Part shown: positions 1 to 7,036 of the stretch, piece after piece
Layout of the letters: each line of letters opens with the position of its first letter
How positions within the stretch are numbered: position 1 is the first letter of the stretch
NCBI GenBank assembly: GCA_964648275.1
Contig: CAZYOB010000013.1
Span: forward strand, 1 to 24,948
DNA: 24,948 nucleotides
Direction: 5' to 3'
DNA from: CAIQPO01 sp964648275
GTDB taxonomy: Bacteria > Patescibacteriota > Microgenomatia > UBA1400 > MFAQ01
Program-made: the position numbers and the translations under genes
The notes under the pieces: model-generated
Seen by the model: the letters and a program-made list of their open reading frames with translations, nothing else
Told to the model about the DNA's origin: nothing
Database searches by the model: none

Positions 1-18
1 CCAACCGGCGGGGTTTTT
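1..18 (+). terminator. 3' half of an intrinsic terminator cut by the window edge
   Basis: The window opens with CC, a possible AACC loop, then GGCGGGG followed by five T. This matches the right arm, loop and T-run of a GC-rich hairpin whose left arm would lie just outside the window. The T-run orientation fits a plus-strand gene to the left. It could also serve folD from the other side if the missing half starts with an A-run. Confidence 0.4.
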
Positions 19-45
19 AATACCTACAATGACCAAATCCGAAAT

Positions 46-813
46 TTAAGCCGCTATACTTACGAACAACGAAACTATTGTCAGGGGACCCACACCCCCG
101 GGTACCGGAGTGATCACCCTCGCCTTACCGCCTGCCTCTTCGGAAATATCTCCTTGAGGAAAACCCAGATCGATCCCCACGAACCCTTGCTTCACCATAT
201 CTCCGGTGATTAATCCTTCTTGACCGGTGCAGGAGACCACCACATCGAAATCATTCAACTTCATCAAATCGTCCCCCATATCAAAACCGGAAACTACATA
301 ACCCAACTCCGATAATCTGCCATAAAGCGCTTTACCAACCATTCCTTCGGCTCCGACTATAGCAACGGCCAAGTCCCTACTTAAATTAATTTTCTCCATC
401 ACCGTCTCTACTGCCACGACTGCCGCCGGAACGAAGCTACTCTTCGGGTTTAATCCGTCTATATCCTTCACAGGGTTGATAGTAGACAATATTTGCTCAA
501 TCTCCTCCCTATTCGCCCCTTTTATCGGCAACTGCACCAAAATTCCATCAATTGAGTTGTCTTCATTCCCCTTTTCTATCTCCTTCATTATTATGTCCTT
601 TTCCCAAACAAACAAGACCCGTGTTTCAACCCCCAACCGCTCCGCCATCTGTCTTTTAAGTCGAATATATATGCTTTCTGTGCTTGACCCGTCGCATTGA
701 AGAATCAAGAGCCCTTTACCTTCGAGTTTGCCTGAGATTTTCAGACTTTCTTCGATCTTCTTGGCCTCCATTCTTCCATCGAACATTATTCTGGTATCGG
801 GAATTTCTTGCAT
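46..813 (-). CDS. folD: Compact FolD, methylenetetrahydrofolate dehydrogenase/cyclohydrolase
   Basis: Cytosolic enzyme expected to oxidise 5,10-methylene-THF and hydrolyse the methenyl form to 10-formyl-THF. Family motifs visible: Y49-x3-K53 (catalytic Tyr and Lys), DGILVQLP (89-96), KDIDGLNP (116-123) and TPVPGGVGPLT near the C-terminus (235-245). It is 255 residues, shorter than the usual 280-290. The segment normally carrying PCTPxG after the KDVDG motif is condensed to SSFVPAAV. The nucleotide-binding GRSxxVGxP motif reads GAEGMVGKA (154-162), so the Arg/Ser expected at the cofactor phosphate are missing. Start ATG overlaps the end of glyA by 28 nt and has an AGGTGA Shine-Dalgarno 7 nt upstream, so it is the second gene of a glyA-folD operon. 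Identity is secure; cofactor preference and cyclohydrolase competence are open. Confidence 0.9.
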   Translation of the reverse strand: MQEIPDTRIMFDGRMEAKKIEESLKISGKLEGKGLLILQCDGSSTESIYIRLKRQMAERLGVETRVLFVWEKDIIMKEIEKGNEDNSIDGILVQLPIKGANREEIEQILSTINPVKDIDGLNPKSSFVPAAVVAVETVMEKINLSRDLAVAIVGAEGMVGKALYGRLSELGYVVSGFDMGDDLMKLNDFDVVVSCTGQEGLITGDMVKQGFVGIDLGFPQGDISEEAGGKARVITPVPGGVGPLTIVSLFVSIAA

Positions 814-2003
814 AGCTCTATCACCTGTTTTTTAATATCCTCAGTCTCACCCTCACCCTTAACGATCTGAACTATCCATGAAGCGATCATTTTCATCTCC
901 GACTCCCCCATTCCTCTGGTGGAAACGGCTGGTGTCCCTATCCTCAATCCTGATGGCCTGAATGGTTTTCCTTCATCGAACGGTATCGAATTTGCATTCA
1001 CGATTATTCCCACCTCTTCTAATCTGACAGCTACCTCTTTTCCCATCTCCTTCCCAACGTCGATAAGCATCAAGTGATTTTCTGTACCAAAGATTTTCAA
1101 GCCGCTCTTTTTCATCTCCTCCGCCAAAACTAAAGCATTCCTGAGGACGCTCTTCGTGTATTTAAGGTAAGAGTCAGATTCGGCTTCTCCAAAAGCTATT
1201 GCCATTGCGGCGATCGCATTTTCGTGAGGGCCTCCCTGCAAACCTGGGAATACCGCTCTGTCAATTTTTCTGGATAGTTCAGGATCTTTCTCCAAACCTT
1301 TCCTGGTCACTCCAACAAAAGCCCCCCTGGGACCGCGCAGTATTTTATGAGTAGTACTGGTGACAATATGAACATATTCTGACGGGCTTTCGTGGACTCC
1401 CCCAACTATCAAACCTGCGATATGACTGATGTCGGCAACCAAATAAGCATCAATGCTCTCAGCAATCTCGGAGAATTTTTTCCAGTCCAGTTTAAATGGA
1501 TACGCGGTAGTTCCTGCAAAGATCAATTTTGGCTTTTCTCGTTTCACCAACTCGGCTACTTCCTCATAATTGATTCTTCCGTCACGATTAACTCCGTACT
1601 GAACGCTATTAAAATATTTACCCGACAGTGTTATCCCCGGATGACCATGAGTCAAATGCCCTCCTGCCGATAACTGCATTCCACAGACCACATCCCCAAA
1701 TTCTAATAATGCAAACAATACCGCAGTGTTCGCAGGACTACCTGAGTAAGGTTGTACGTTAGCCGACTCCAAATTAAAAAGTCTTTTACATCGCTCTATT
1801 GCCATCGTTTCCACTCTGTCGACTACTTCATTTCCCTGGTAATATCGTCTTCCTGGATATCCTTCGGCATATTTATTTGCCAATACACAACCAGTCGCTT
1901 CTCGAACAGCCATGGAGGCGTAGTTTTCCGAAGGTATCAGGGCAATGGTCTCTTGTTGCCTGTTTTCTTCTTCCTTAATTAGATTAAATACTTCGTCTTG
2001 CAC
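786..2003 (-). CDS. glyA: Serine hydroxymethyltransferase
   Basis: PLP enzyme that converts serine plus THF to glycine plus 5,10-methylene-THF, the substrate of the overlapping FolD. The N-terminus has the family SENY motif at 25-28 (SENYAS). YAEGYPGRRYYQG is at 45-57. The PLP-binding lysine is K220 in STTHKILRGPRG. Its 405 residues are slightly below the usual ~415. The predicted start is GTG at 2001-2003. A TAGAAT -10 box sits only 6 nt upstream of it and no Shine-Dalgarno is visible, so the message is probably leaderless. The thymidylate-kinase-like gene ends 28 nt upstream on the same strand; dTMP synthesis also draws on methylene-THF, which makes the grouping sensible. Confidence 0.96.
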   Translation of the reverse strand: MQDEVFNLIKEEENRQQETIALIPSENYASMAVREATGCVLANKYAEGYPGRRYYQGNEVVDRVETMAIERCKRLFNLESANVQPYSGSPANTAVLFALLEFGDVVCGMQLSAGGHLTHGHPGITLSGKYFNSVQYGVNRDGRINYEEVAELVKREKPKLIFAGTTAYPFKLDWKKFSEIAESIDAYLVADISHIAGLIVGGVHESPSEYVHIVTSTTHKILRGPRGAFVGVTRKGLEKDPELSRKIDRAVFPGLQGGPHENAIAAMAIAFGEAESDSYLKYTKSVLRNALVLAEEMKKSGLKIFGTENHLMLIDVGKEMGKEVAVRLEEVGIIVNANSIPFDEGKPFRPSGLRIGTPAVSTRGMGESEMKMIASWIVQIVKGEGETEDIKKQVIELCKKFPIPE

Positions 2004-2009
2004 TTTTAT

Positions 2010-2015
2010 ATTCTA
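2010..2015 (-). promoter_or_regulatory. -10 box of glyA, leaderless type
   Basis: On the minus strand TAGAAT is followed by 6 nt and the GTG start of glyA. No convincing -35 and no SD are seen. The spacing places +1 at or within a base of the start codon. Confidence 0.5.
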
Positions 2016-2031
2016 CCCCAAACCACCTCTC

Positions 2032-2622
2032 CTATTGGGAAAAACTGATGTAGTTCATTATGTCCCCATGCACCGTCTCGGGATTTCGGTTGGCATTGAC
2101 TATGAACCACCCCAACTCCTTGGCCAATTCCAAATGTATTTCTCTATTCCGCTGCCATAAACCCTCTCCACCATCCTCATGTCTGTGCCCTTTTTCAATT
2201 CCGCATCCGAATCTCTCACCATCCAAAAGCAAGGCCACATCGGGGACCAATAGACCGGCATTATATTCATCCAACAATTCTCTGGAAACACCCTTTGTCA
2301 AACCCCAAGCCAGACCGGTACCGGTGTAGTCCTCTCCCAAAACATCTCCTTCTTCCAACAGTTCCACTAATCGAGGCTGGAAACACCTCCTGTCTTCTGC
2401 AAATAGGGTCTGGAGTTCTTCGTCCGTTAGTTCTAACTTTCCGTGCTCATCCCCTCGCAGTGCCCTGTTTATCAAAACACCGGTGGGTGAATCATAAATT
2501 GGATATTTCAGACGGGTATAAGGTCTTCCCATTGCCAACCAATCTCTTTCCAATAAATCCAGCTGCTTAGATTTCCCTAGGTTGTTTGAGCCGTAGATTA
2601 CGATAAACAACCCTCTGGTCAT
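2032..2622 (-). CDS. Divergent thymidylate kinase-like P-loop protein
   Basis: Probable dTMP kinase (dTMP to dTDP). The P-loop is GSNNLGKS at residues 11-18, in place of the usual EGxDGxGKS(T/S). KYPIYDSPTG (39-48) matches the family's dTMP-contact segment FPxY..xxG. GEDYTGTGLAWG (96-107) corresponds to the DRYxxSxxAYQG loop, here with E-D-Y instead of D-R-Y. PDVALLLDGE (127-136) matches PDLTxxLDxx. At 196 residues it is a little shorter than typical Tmk. The ATG overlaps the TGA of the preceding 75-residue gene (ATGA at 2619-2622), indicating translational coupling. The missing DR arginine means another nucleotide kinase of the same fold cannot be excluded. Confidence 0.75.
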   Translation of the reverse strand: MTRGLFIVIYGSNNLGKSKQLDLLERDWLAMGRPYTRLKYPIYDSPTGVLINRALRGDEHGKLELTDEELQTLFAEDRRCFQPRLVELLEEGDVLGEDYTGTGLAWGLTKGVSRELLDEYNAGLLVPDVALLLDGERFGCGIEKGHRHEDGGEGLWQRNREIHLELAKELGWFIVNANRNPETVHGDIMNYISFSQ

Positions 2623-2846
2623 ACTTTACCAATCGTTTTTAAAATCTCCACTATCTCCTCGGGCAGCTCGGCTTTGGGATCTCTCATGTACCATCTATAT
2701 TCGCTTAAAACATCCTGGTACGTTTTTGCATCAATTACCCGAGTCGATAAAACAGCCATTGGTCTCTCAACCACTTCCCCCTCTCCTCCGACGTAACGTC
2801 GATGGAATTCACTCTGAAATGTTTGGTTTCCTTTTGTTTCAGTCAT
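2619..2846 (-). CDS. Small hypothetical protein, 75 aa
   Basis: I do not recognise a family. The product is soluble and charged, with no membrane segment or cysteine. The C-terminal half (KTYQDVLSEYRWYMRDP, then ELPEEIVEILKTIG) looks helical. It is the first gene of a unit with the thymidylate-kinase-like gene, whose ATG overlaps its stop. A TAGACA-N17-TAACTT promoter lies just 7 nt before the ATG and there is no SD, again leaderless. Coupling suggests a role tied to nucleotide metabolism, but nothing in the sequence shows it. Confidence 0.65.
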   Translation of the reverse strand: MTETKGNQTFQSEFHRRYVGGEGEVVERPMAVLSTRVIDAKTYQDVLSEYRWYMRDPKAELPEEIVEILKTIGKV

Positions 2847-2853
2847 AAAGATT

Positions 2854-2882
2854 AAGTTAAACCTTTTTCCGACTTTTGTCTA
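2854..2882 (-). promoter_or_regulatory. Promoter of the 75-aa gene/thymidylate-kinase unit
   Basis: On the minus strand TAGACA (2877-2882), a 17-nt spacer and TAACTT (2854-2859), then 7 nt to the ATG. Confidence 0.45.
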
Positions 2883-2961
2883 TCTATATTTTTCGTCACC
2901 TATAGTATAGAATTCACCCATTCAAGCGTACTTTTAAAATCCAGGTTTAGGAGTGTGGTAA

Positions 2962-3195
2962 TTGCCAAAACGTAAAGTTGAGATTCTTTCTCGATCCGAA
3001 AAAGAATATTTGATGAGTCAAAATCCTCAAATAGGAGACATCGTTACCTTTCACAGGAATCACCCTCACACCAGTGAAATGTTTCCTTTTCTCCACACAG
3101 ATTTGTACTATCTGCGTTATGAAGGTAATGGCCATTTCATCGTCACCGGTAAGGATCATATCCCCTGGGACGCGCAACCAACAAACGAAAGCTAG
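2962..3195 (+). CDS. Small hypothetical protein, 77 aa
   Basis: Starts at TTG (2962), chosen because an AGGAG Shine-Dalgarno lies at 2949-2953 and an in-frame TAA at 2959-2961 immediately precedes it. The product begins MPKRKVEILSRSEKEYL, is hydrophilic, and is rich in His and aromatic residues in the middle (FHRNHPHTSEMF, then LHTDLYYLRYEGNGHF). No known family is recognised. The next gene begins 17 nt downstream with its own SD, and a shared intrinsic terminator follows, so the two probably form a small operon. A minus-strand reading frame over the same stretch is taken to be a shadow. Confidence 0.6.
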   Translation: MPKRKVEILSRSEKEYLMSQNPQIGDIVTFHRNHPHTSEMFPFLHTDLYYLRYEGNGHFIVTGKDHIPWDAQPTNES

Positions 3196-3212
3196 ATCGA
3201 ACAGGAGTTCAA

Positions 3213-3608
3213 ATGAAAATTCTATCCTCTCTTTTTTCCAGACTTCCTCATTTTGGCAGTGACGAAACCATGTCCCGCAGGCACCTCATGCCTGGATTAC
3301 TCTTCTTTATCGTCATCATAATCATCGACGCTTTCATTCAATCCAACCATGGAGGTAACATCGGTATCCGCCTCTTTAGCAAGAGCGTATTCATTCTTAG
3401 TGCAGGCTGGCTCGTCTACATCAATTACATCACCGGTCAGCTCCCAAGTACACTTATCTGGCTAGCGAACGTTGTCTACGCCCTATTGCTCATCATCAGC
3501 ATCGTCTTCACTGCCGCCATCTTCGACTACATTGCCATTGTCGTCGGACTCGTCATCATCGCTTCCTTGTTAGGCTATCTCGCCTACGAAACATTTGGGA
3601 AAGTCTAA
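3213..3608 (+). CDS. Small four-helix membrane protein
   Basis: A 131-residue product with about four hydrophobic segments, at roughly 27-45 (includes LLFFIVIIIIDAFI), 56-73, 80-106 and 108-128, after a short basic N-terminus. No catalytic motif or recognised family. ATG at 3213 is preceded by AGGAG (3203-3207). The preceding small gene ends 17 nt upstream. A perfect GC-rich terminator follows 14 nt after the stop. Likely an inner-membrane protein of unknown role, convergent with topA. Confidence 0.7.
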   Translation: MKILSSLFSRLPHFGSDETMSRRHLMPGLLFFIVIIIIDAFIQSNHGGNIGIRLFSKSVFILSAGWLVYINYITGQLPSTLIWLANVVYALLLIISIVFTAAIFDYIAIVVGLVIIASLLGYLAYETFGKV

Positions 3609-3621
3609 ATCATGATCTTTA

Positions 3622-3646
3622 GCCCGGGCTTCCGCCCGGGTTTTTT
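3622..3646 (+). terminator. Intrinsic terminator after the small membrane protein gene
   Basis: Stem CCCGGGC (3623-3629), loop TTCC, GCCCGGG (3634-3640), then TTTTTT (3641-3646). There is no T-run in the reverse direction, so it serves the plus strand only and not topA. Confidence 0.9.
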
Positions 3647-3659
3647 ACTGCCAAATAAA

Positions 3660-5684
3660 TTACTCTTCTCCGCCTTTTTCCTCTACCACAACATCCGTCT
3701 TTTCCTCACCCTTGACCTGTGGCTTTCTCCAACTTGCCCAGGTACAGTTGGGGTAATCCTCACATCCAAAGAAATCTTTTCCGGTTCTTGTTTTCTTCAA
3801 AACCACTCGCTTACCGCACTTCTCACAGGCAACCCCCTCCAAATACTCGATAAACGGAGCCGTGTATTTACAATCAGGATATCTGTTACAACTCAAGAAT
3901 CTACCGAACTTACCGTCACGAATGACTACTTCTCCCTCACCACATAACGGGCATTTTTGACCTGTCGACTTTGTCGGCACTCCCACTCTGGCACTTTCCT
4001 TATCCACCTTCTCCAACTTATCTCTGAACACCTTCCAAAAAGTTCCCAGCATGGTCATCCATTTAAGTTTTCCCGCAGCGATCTCGTCCAGATTGTCTTC
4101 CATCTTGGCCGTAAATTCATAATCCATTTCTTCTGGAAAATTCTCCACCAAAAAGTCAGTCACTGCAATTCCAATACTGGTGACATAGAATTTTTTGTCT
4201 TTCTGCTCTACATATCTTCTGTCCTGAATTGTGGAAATGATCGCGGCATATGTGGAAGGTCTGCCGATCCCCCTCTTTTCCAGTTCCTTAATCAGAGATG
4301 CATCATTGAAACGCGCCGGTGGCATTGTAAATTTTTGCTCGCTCAGTACCTTTTTCCTTTCCAGAGCATCTCCTTCATTCATTTCCGGTAAGTTCTGCTG
4401 TTCTTCTTTGTCTTTTCCAAAAAGTTTTTTCCATCCTTCAAACTTCATCACCACTCCGGCCGCCAACAATCGGATATCACCACATTTTATGTCTACCTTA
4501 GTGTCATCAAATACGGCCTCGGCCATCTGACAACCAAGGGTTCTTCTCCAGATTAATGAATAAAGTCTTGCTTGGTCTGCAGCGAGGGCATCCTGACCCG
4601 CAAACCTGTCCGGAGATCTGGAAAAATCAGTTGGACGAATAGCCTCATGGGCTTCTTGTGCCAATACCTTCCCCCCCGATTTATAGAATCTTGTCTCCTT
4701 ACTTAAATACTCAGGACCGTACGTATTACCGATAAAACTTCTGACACCATCTATCGCCACAGGGGCTAAATTGAATGAGTCGGTACGATGGTAAGTAATG
4801 TTTCCCAACTCATAAAGCTTCTGGGCAACATTCATAGTTCTCTTGGCCGACCAGCCCAACACGTTGGCAGCTGCCTGTTGCAGGGTTGATGTCTTGAAAG
4901 GTGGGTGTGGTGCTACTCTTCTTTCGCTCTTTCGCACTTCCAGTACCACATAATTCCCCTTTTCGAGTGCCTCGACGATCTCTCCAGCTTTTTTCCCATT
5001 GTCGACCACCGCCTTCTTATCTGATATCTTTGCCAGCTCGGCCACGAATTCCTCTCCCTTATTTGTCTCCAAAACTACCCTGATCTGCCAGTATTCTTGT
5101 GGTTTGAACTTTTCGATTTCCCGCTCCTTCTCCACGATCAACCTCACGGCCACACTCTGTACCCGTCCGGCCGACAAGCCCCTCCTGACCTTCTTCCATA
5201 GAATTGGCGACAGCTTGTAACCTACCAGTCTATCTAAGATTCTCCTGGCTTGCTGGGCTTCTACCAGGCTCATATCTATCTCCCTGGGGTGCTCCAATGC
5301 CTCCATAATGGCGTCTTTGGTGATGGAGTGGAATGCAATTCTCTTGAACTTGGGAGCTACCTTTTTCTTGCTCTCTGACAACAGAGCCTCTACGTGCCAG
5401 GCGATCGCCTCTCCCTCACGGTCAGGATCTGAAGCTAAAATGATCTCATCTGCTTTCTCAGCGGCTTTTTTGAGCTTCCGTACCTGCTCATCCTTACCCT
5501 TCATCACCTTGTACTCAGGCACGAATTCAAAACTCTCACCCTTCTCACTGATCTCCAAGCCCATCTTACTTTCGGGCAGATCACGCACGTGACCCATACT
5601 GGCCATGATCTCATAATCACTGCCTAAATACTTTGACAGACTTTTGGTTTTGGTAGGAGACTCGACAATGACAAGCTTTGACAT
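3660..5684 (-). CDS. topA: DNA topoisomerase I (type IA)
   Basis: Relaxes negatively supercoiled DNA by passing a strand through a transient 5'-phosphotyrosine break. The TOPRIM domain is N-terminal, with E8 in VESP and the DPDRE triad D86/D88/E90. The nucleophile is Y298 in NITYHRTDS; the position after Tyr is His rather than the common Met. Other family motifs are LSAGRVQSVAVRLI (170-183) and PPARFNDASLIKELE. The C-terminus has two four-cysteine zinc fingers, CPLC...CNRYPDC and CEKC...CEDYPNC, followed by an acidic tail. The 674-residue length is normal for a two-finger TopA. The ATG at 5684 has GAAGAAG just upstream and a TATTCT -10 only 8 nt away. Confidence 0.97.
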   Translation of the reverse strand: MSKLVIVESPTKTKSLSKYLGSDYEIMASMGHVRDLPESKMGLEISEKGESFEFVPEYKVMKGKDEQVRKLKKAAEKADEIILASDPDREGEAIAWHVEALLSESKKKVAPKFKRIAFHSITKDAIMEALEHPREIDMSLVEAQQARRILDRLVGYKLSPILWKKVRRGLSAGRVQSVAVRLIVEKEREIEKFKPQEYWQIRVVLETNKGEEFVAELAKISDKKAVVDNGKKAGEIVEALEKGNYVVLEVRKSERRVAPHPPFKTSTLQQAAANVLGWSAKRTMNVAQKLYELGNITYHRTDSFNLAPVAIDGVRSFIGNTYGPEYLSKETRFYKSGGKVLAQEAHEAIRPTDFSRSPDRFAGQDALAADQARLYSLIWRRTLGCQMAEAVFDDTKVDIKCGDIRLLAAGVVMKFEGWKKLFGKDKEEQQNLPEMNEGDALERKKVLSEQKFTMPPARFNDASLIKELEKRGIGRPSTYAAIISTIQDRRYVEQKDKKFYVTSIGIAVTDFLVENFPEEMDYEFTAKMEDNLDEIAAGKLKWMTMLGTFWKVFRDKLEKVDKESARVGVPTKSTGQKCPLCGEGEVVIRDGKFGRFLSCNRYPDCKYTAPFIEYLEGVACEKCGKRVVLKKTRTGKDFFGCEDYPNCTWASWRKPQVKGEEKTDVVVEEKGGEE

Positions 5685-5692
5685 ACTTCTTC

Positions 5693-5698
5693 AGAATA
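5693..5698 (-). promoter_or_regulatory. -10 box of topA
   Basis: TATTCT on the minus strand, 8 nt before the topA ATG; no clear -35. It gives a leader of about 1-2 nt. It lies downstream of the RNA terminator at 5742-5776, so topA has its own start. Confidence 0.4.
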
Positions 5699-5741
5699 CA
5701 CTAATTGAGTCAGGTATTCTAACAAATAATAAAAAATAAGC

Positions 5742-5776
5742 AAAAAAAGGCCCCCCGGACAGTGATGTCAGGGGGG
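5742..5776 (-). terminator. Intrinsic terminator of the first structured RNA
   Basis: Read on the minus strand: CCCCCC, T, GACA, loop TCAC, TGTC, C, GGGGGG, CC, then seven T (A-run at 5742-5748 on the plus strand). One internal mismatch in an otherwise very strong stem. Confidence 0.85.
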
Positions 5777-6436
5777 TTAATGCGCTCTCAAAGAACCTTG
5801 TCCTTTGAGTATGGGCTGCGCTGCCCTTTGTGTGAAGCCCCTACTGGGGCTTAAACAATCGTGCCTGGTGGCCTCACCTTCCCTATTCATGCGGTCAAGC
5901 ATGACGGAATGTCAGGTTGGTGATAGACCACCAGGATCGAAACGTTGCCGGGCTACCGGCGCTGCTTTTAGGTGGGGCGCCAGCCTCTCCGGCCGACGCC
6001 TCACCTTTTTGGCCCCAAACCGGGGCGTTGGCCCTCTGCGGGCCGATGAAAATGAGACAACTCACCCGGGCTGCAGCCCGTCCCCGTGAGTGTCATATCT
6101 GCATTCCATCAAGCATAGGGTAGCTTGATGGAAAGCCAGGGTTAGCGTAGGGTTTTTTGTTGTTGTCCCTACTTGACCTGGATCTCTTTTTCTTACTCCC
6201 GCACCGCGTGATTGCGGATCTTGGGAGCCTCAGGCCGGTTTCAAGTGCCCTGTCCCGGGTCACTGATCTAGGGCCTCAAGGAGAGATGGATAGCCCCGGC
6301 CAAGGGGCTCACGGCTTCGGTTTTGGCAAACCTCTGGGCCGCTCAATCCGAGAGCAAGTAATTTAGTTACTTACACCCGGGTCGAGCGAACCTGAGGTCA
6401 CACACAATTATTTAATGAGCTCTCTTTCGAGAATAG
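5742..6436 (-). ncRNA. Long structured RNA of unknown family (about 690 nt, RNA-A)
   Basis: This gene-free stretch has a consensus-like promoter at 6441-6469 and a strong terminator at 5742-5776 on the same strand. No minus-strand ORF of 60 codons or more lies between them. The body is full of inverted repeats (plus coordinates). 6354-6374 is an 8-bp stem. 6104-6133 is an 11-bp perfect stem with an 8-nt loop. 6136-6181 is CCAGG/CCTGG enclosing GTAGGG/CCCTAC, with an A-rich loop (ACAACAACAAAAAA). 6061-6090 is CTCAC/GTGAG enclosing a GGGCTGCAGCCC palindrome. 6012-6026 and 6030-6044 are small GC hairpins, 5947-5960 is GCCGG/CCGGC, 5864-5871 pairs long-range with 5928-5935, and 5835-5852 is AAGCCCC/GGGGCTT. 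The predicted 5' end forms CTC-GAAA-GAG. I do not see the RNase P GGAAAGUCC core, a tmRNA T-arm or the SRP GGAAG...GCAGCC motif. Confidence 0.75.
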
Positions 6437-6440
6437 TCGA

Positions 6441-6469
6441 ATATTACTATATTCTTAACGATTAGTCAA
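6441..6469 (-). promoter_or_regulatory. Promoter of RNA-A
   Basis: On the minus strand TTGACT (6464-6469), a 17-nt spacer and TAATAT (6441-6446), placing +1 near 6434-6436. The sequence just upstream of the -35 is CCTATAGCC, related to the CCTATATA element of four other promoters in this window. Confidence 0.85.
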
Positions 6470-6527
6470 GGCTATAGGTTATGTACTTAATTTGCCCTGA
6501 AGCTCAGAGCAAAGCCAAATACACTCC

Positions 6528-6563
6528 AAAAAAAGGTTCGGCCAGGGGATCTCTCCCCTGGCC
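6528..6563 (-). terminator. Intrinsic terminator of the second structured RNA
   Basis: On the minus strand GGCCAGGGG, a 6-nt loop and CCCCTGGCC form a perfect 9-bp stem (6540-6563). GAACC and then seven T follow (A-run at 6528-6534). The 5-nt gap between stem and T-run is slightly long. Confidence 0.8.
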
Positions 6564-6655
6564 TTCGGTCTTTGTCTATTAAATTTTTCCCGAGTTCACG
6601 GATCGACCGAGTGAACTTAAATCCGTGTCGGGAGAAAACTTTCTAAACCCTGAAT

Positions 6656-6677
6656 AAAAACCACGGTAGCCTCCGTG
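6656..6677 (-). other. Terminator-like hairpin inside RNA-B
   Basis: On the minus strand CACGG, AGGCTA and CCGTG are followed by GTTTTTATT. It may be an internal or conditional terminator, giving a shorter RNA-B of about 345 nt, or just a domain boundary. Confidence 0.4.
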
Positions 6678-7007
6678 ATGGTGAAAACCCCCTCTCGACC
6701 TCACTGGCCAAGGTGGCAGGGGCAGGCTACTGCACGAGATATAGGGTGTCGTGGCGCTAAGGCGGCCCCTGTTCACTTGAGGGACGGCAAAACCGCGACT
6801 AAACTCGTGCCCGTCATCTTTAGACGGTTCTTTTGGCTTGCCGGCATTCACCGGCGGTGCAACGCCGCACGGCGCGCACCTTACAGCTTATCCAGTTTCT
6901 TTTTCAAGAAGCTCCTTTTAAGCAGGGTTCGGTTAAATTTGCGGTCGCTACCTATCGGGTGCTGGGTAGCGACCTTTCAAAGTACTACTCTTTCGAGAAT
7001 AGTTGAA

Positions 7008-7036
7008 ATATTACACTCAAAACACCCTTTTGTCAA
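7008..7036 (-). promoter_or_regulatory. Promoter of RNA-B
   Basis: On the minus strand TTGACA (7031-7036), a 17-nt spacer and TAATAT (7008-7013); +1 near 7001. The 16 nt at 7030-7045 covering the -35 and its upstream flank are identical to 20414-20429. The upstream part touches the PBP2 stop codon (7047-7049). Confidence 0.9.

Larger units (their letters stand above)
6528..7003 (-). ncRNA. Long structured RNA of unknown family (about 475 nt, RNA-B)
   Basis: Bounded by a near-consensus promoter (7008-7036) and a terminator (6528-6563) on the same strand, immediately downstream of the PBP2 gene. Hairpins in plus coordinates: 6985-7002 (5' end, GAAA tetraloop on CTC/GAG), 6943-6974 (perfect 10-bp stem), 6856-6880 (GGTGC..CGCC/GGCG..GCACC), 6840-6855, 6811-6827, 6733-6753 and 6662-6677. 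A 3' domain CCCGA/TCGGG (6589-6593/6628-6632) encloses two mutually exclusive stems. A 90-codon frame (6579-6851) lies inside, but it has a stop directly before its ATG, no SD, and runs across all these stems, so I treat the transcript as non-coding. It lacks the RNase P and tmRNA core motifs. Confidence 0.72.

Noticed and set aside
2901..2913. TATAGTATAGAAT as promoter of the 77-aa gene
   Set aside because: Good -10 candidates, but no -35 at 16-18 nt spacing (TTGTCT is 19 nt away from TATAGT); too uncertain to list as a feature.
2947..3177. Minus-strand 76-codon frame opposite the 77-aa gene
   Set aside because: The plus-strand frame has an SD at good spacing, lies in an operon with the next gene and precedes a shared terminator; the minus frame has none of these.
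6579..6851. A 90-codon minus-strand reading frame with an RG/HGG-rich end (MNAGKPKEPSKDDG...)
   Set aside because: A stop codon directly precedes the ATG, there is no SD or leaderless -10 at the right distance, and the frame crosses many perfect hairpins.
5742..7003. RNase P RNA, tmRNA or SRP RNA
   Set aside because: I looked on both strands for the GGAAAGUCC core, a T-arm of the GGTTCGANTCC type with CCA and tag, and the SRP GGAAGGAAGCAGCC loop, and found none. A strongly diverged member cannot be excluded without a covariance-model search.
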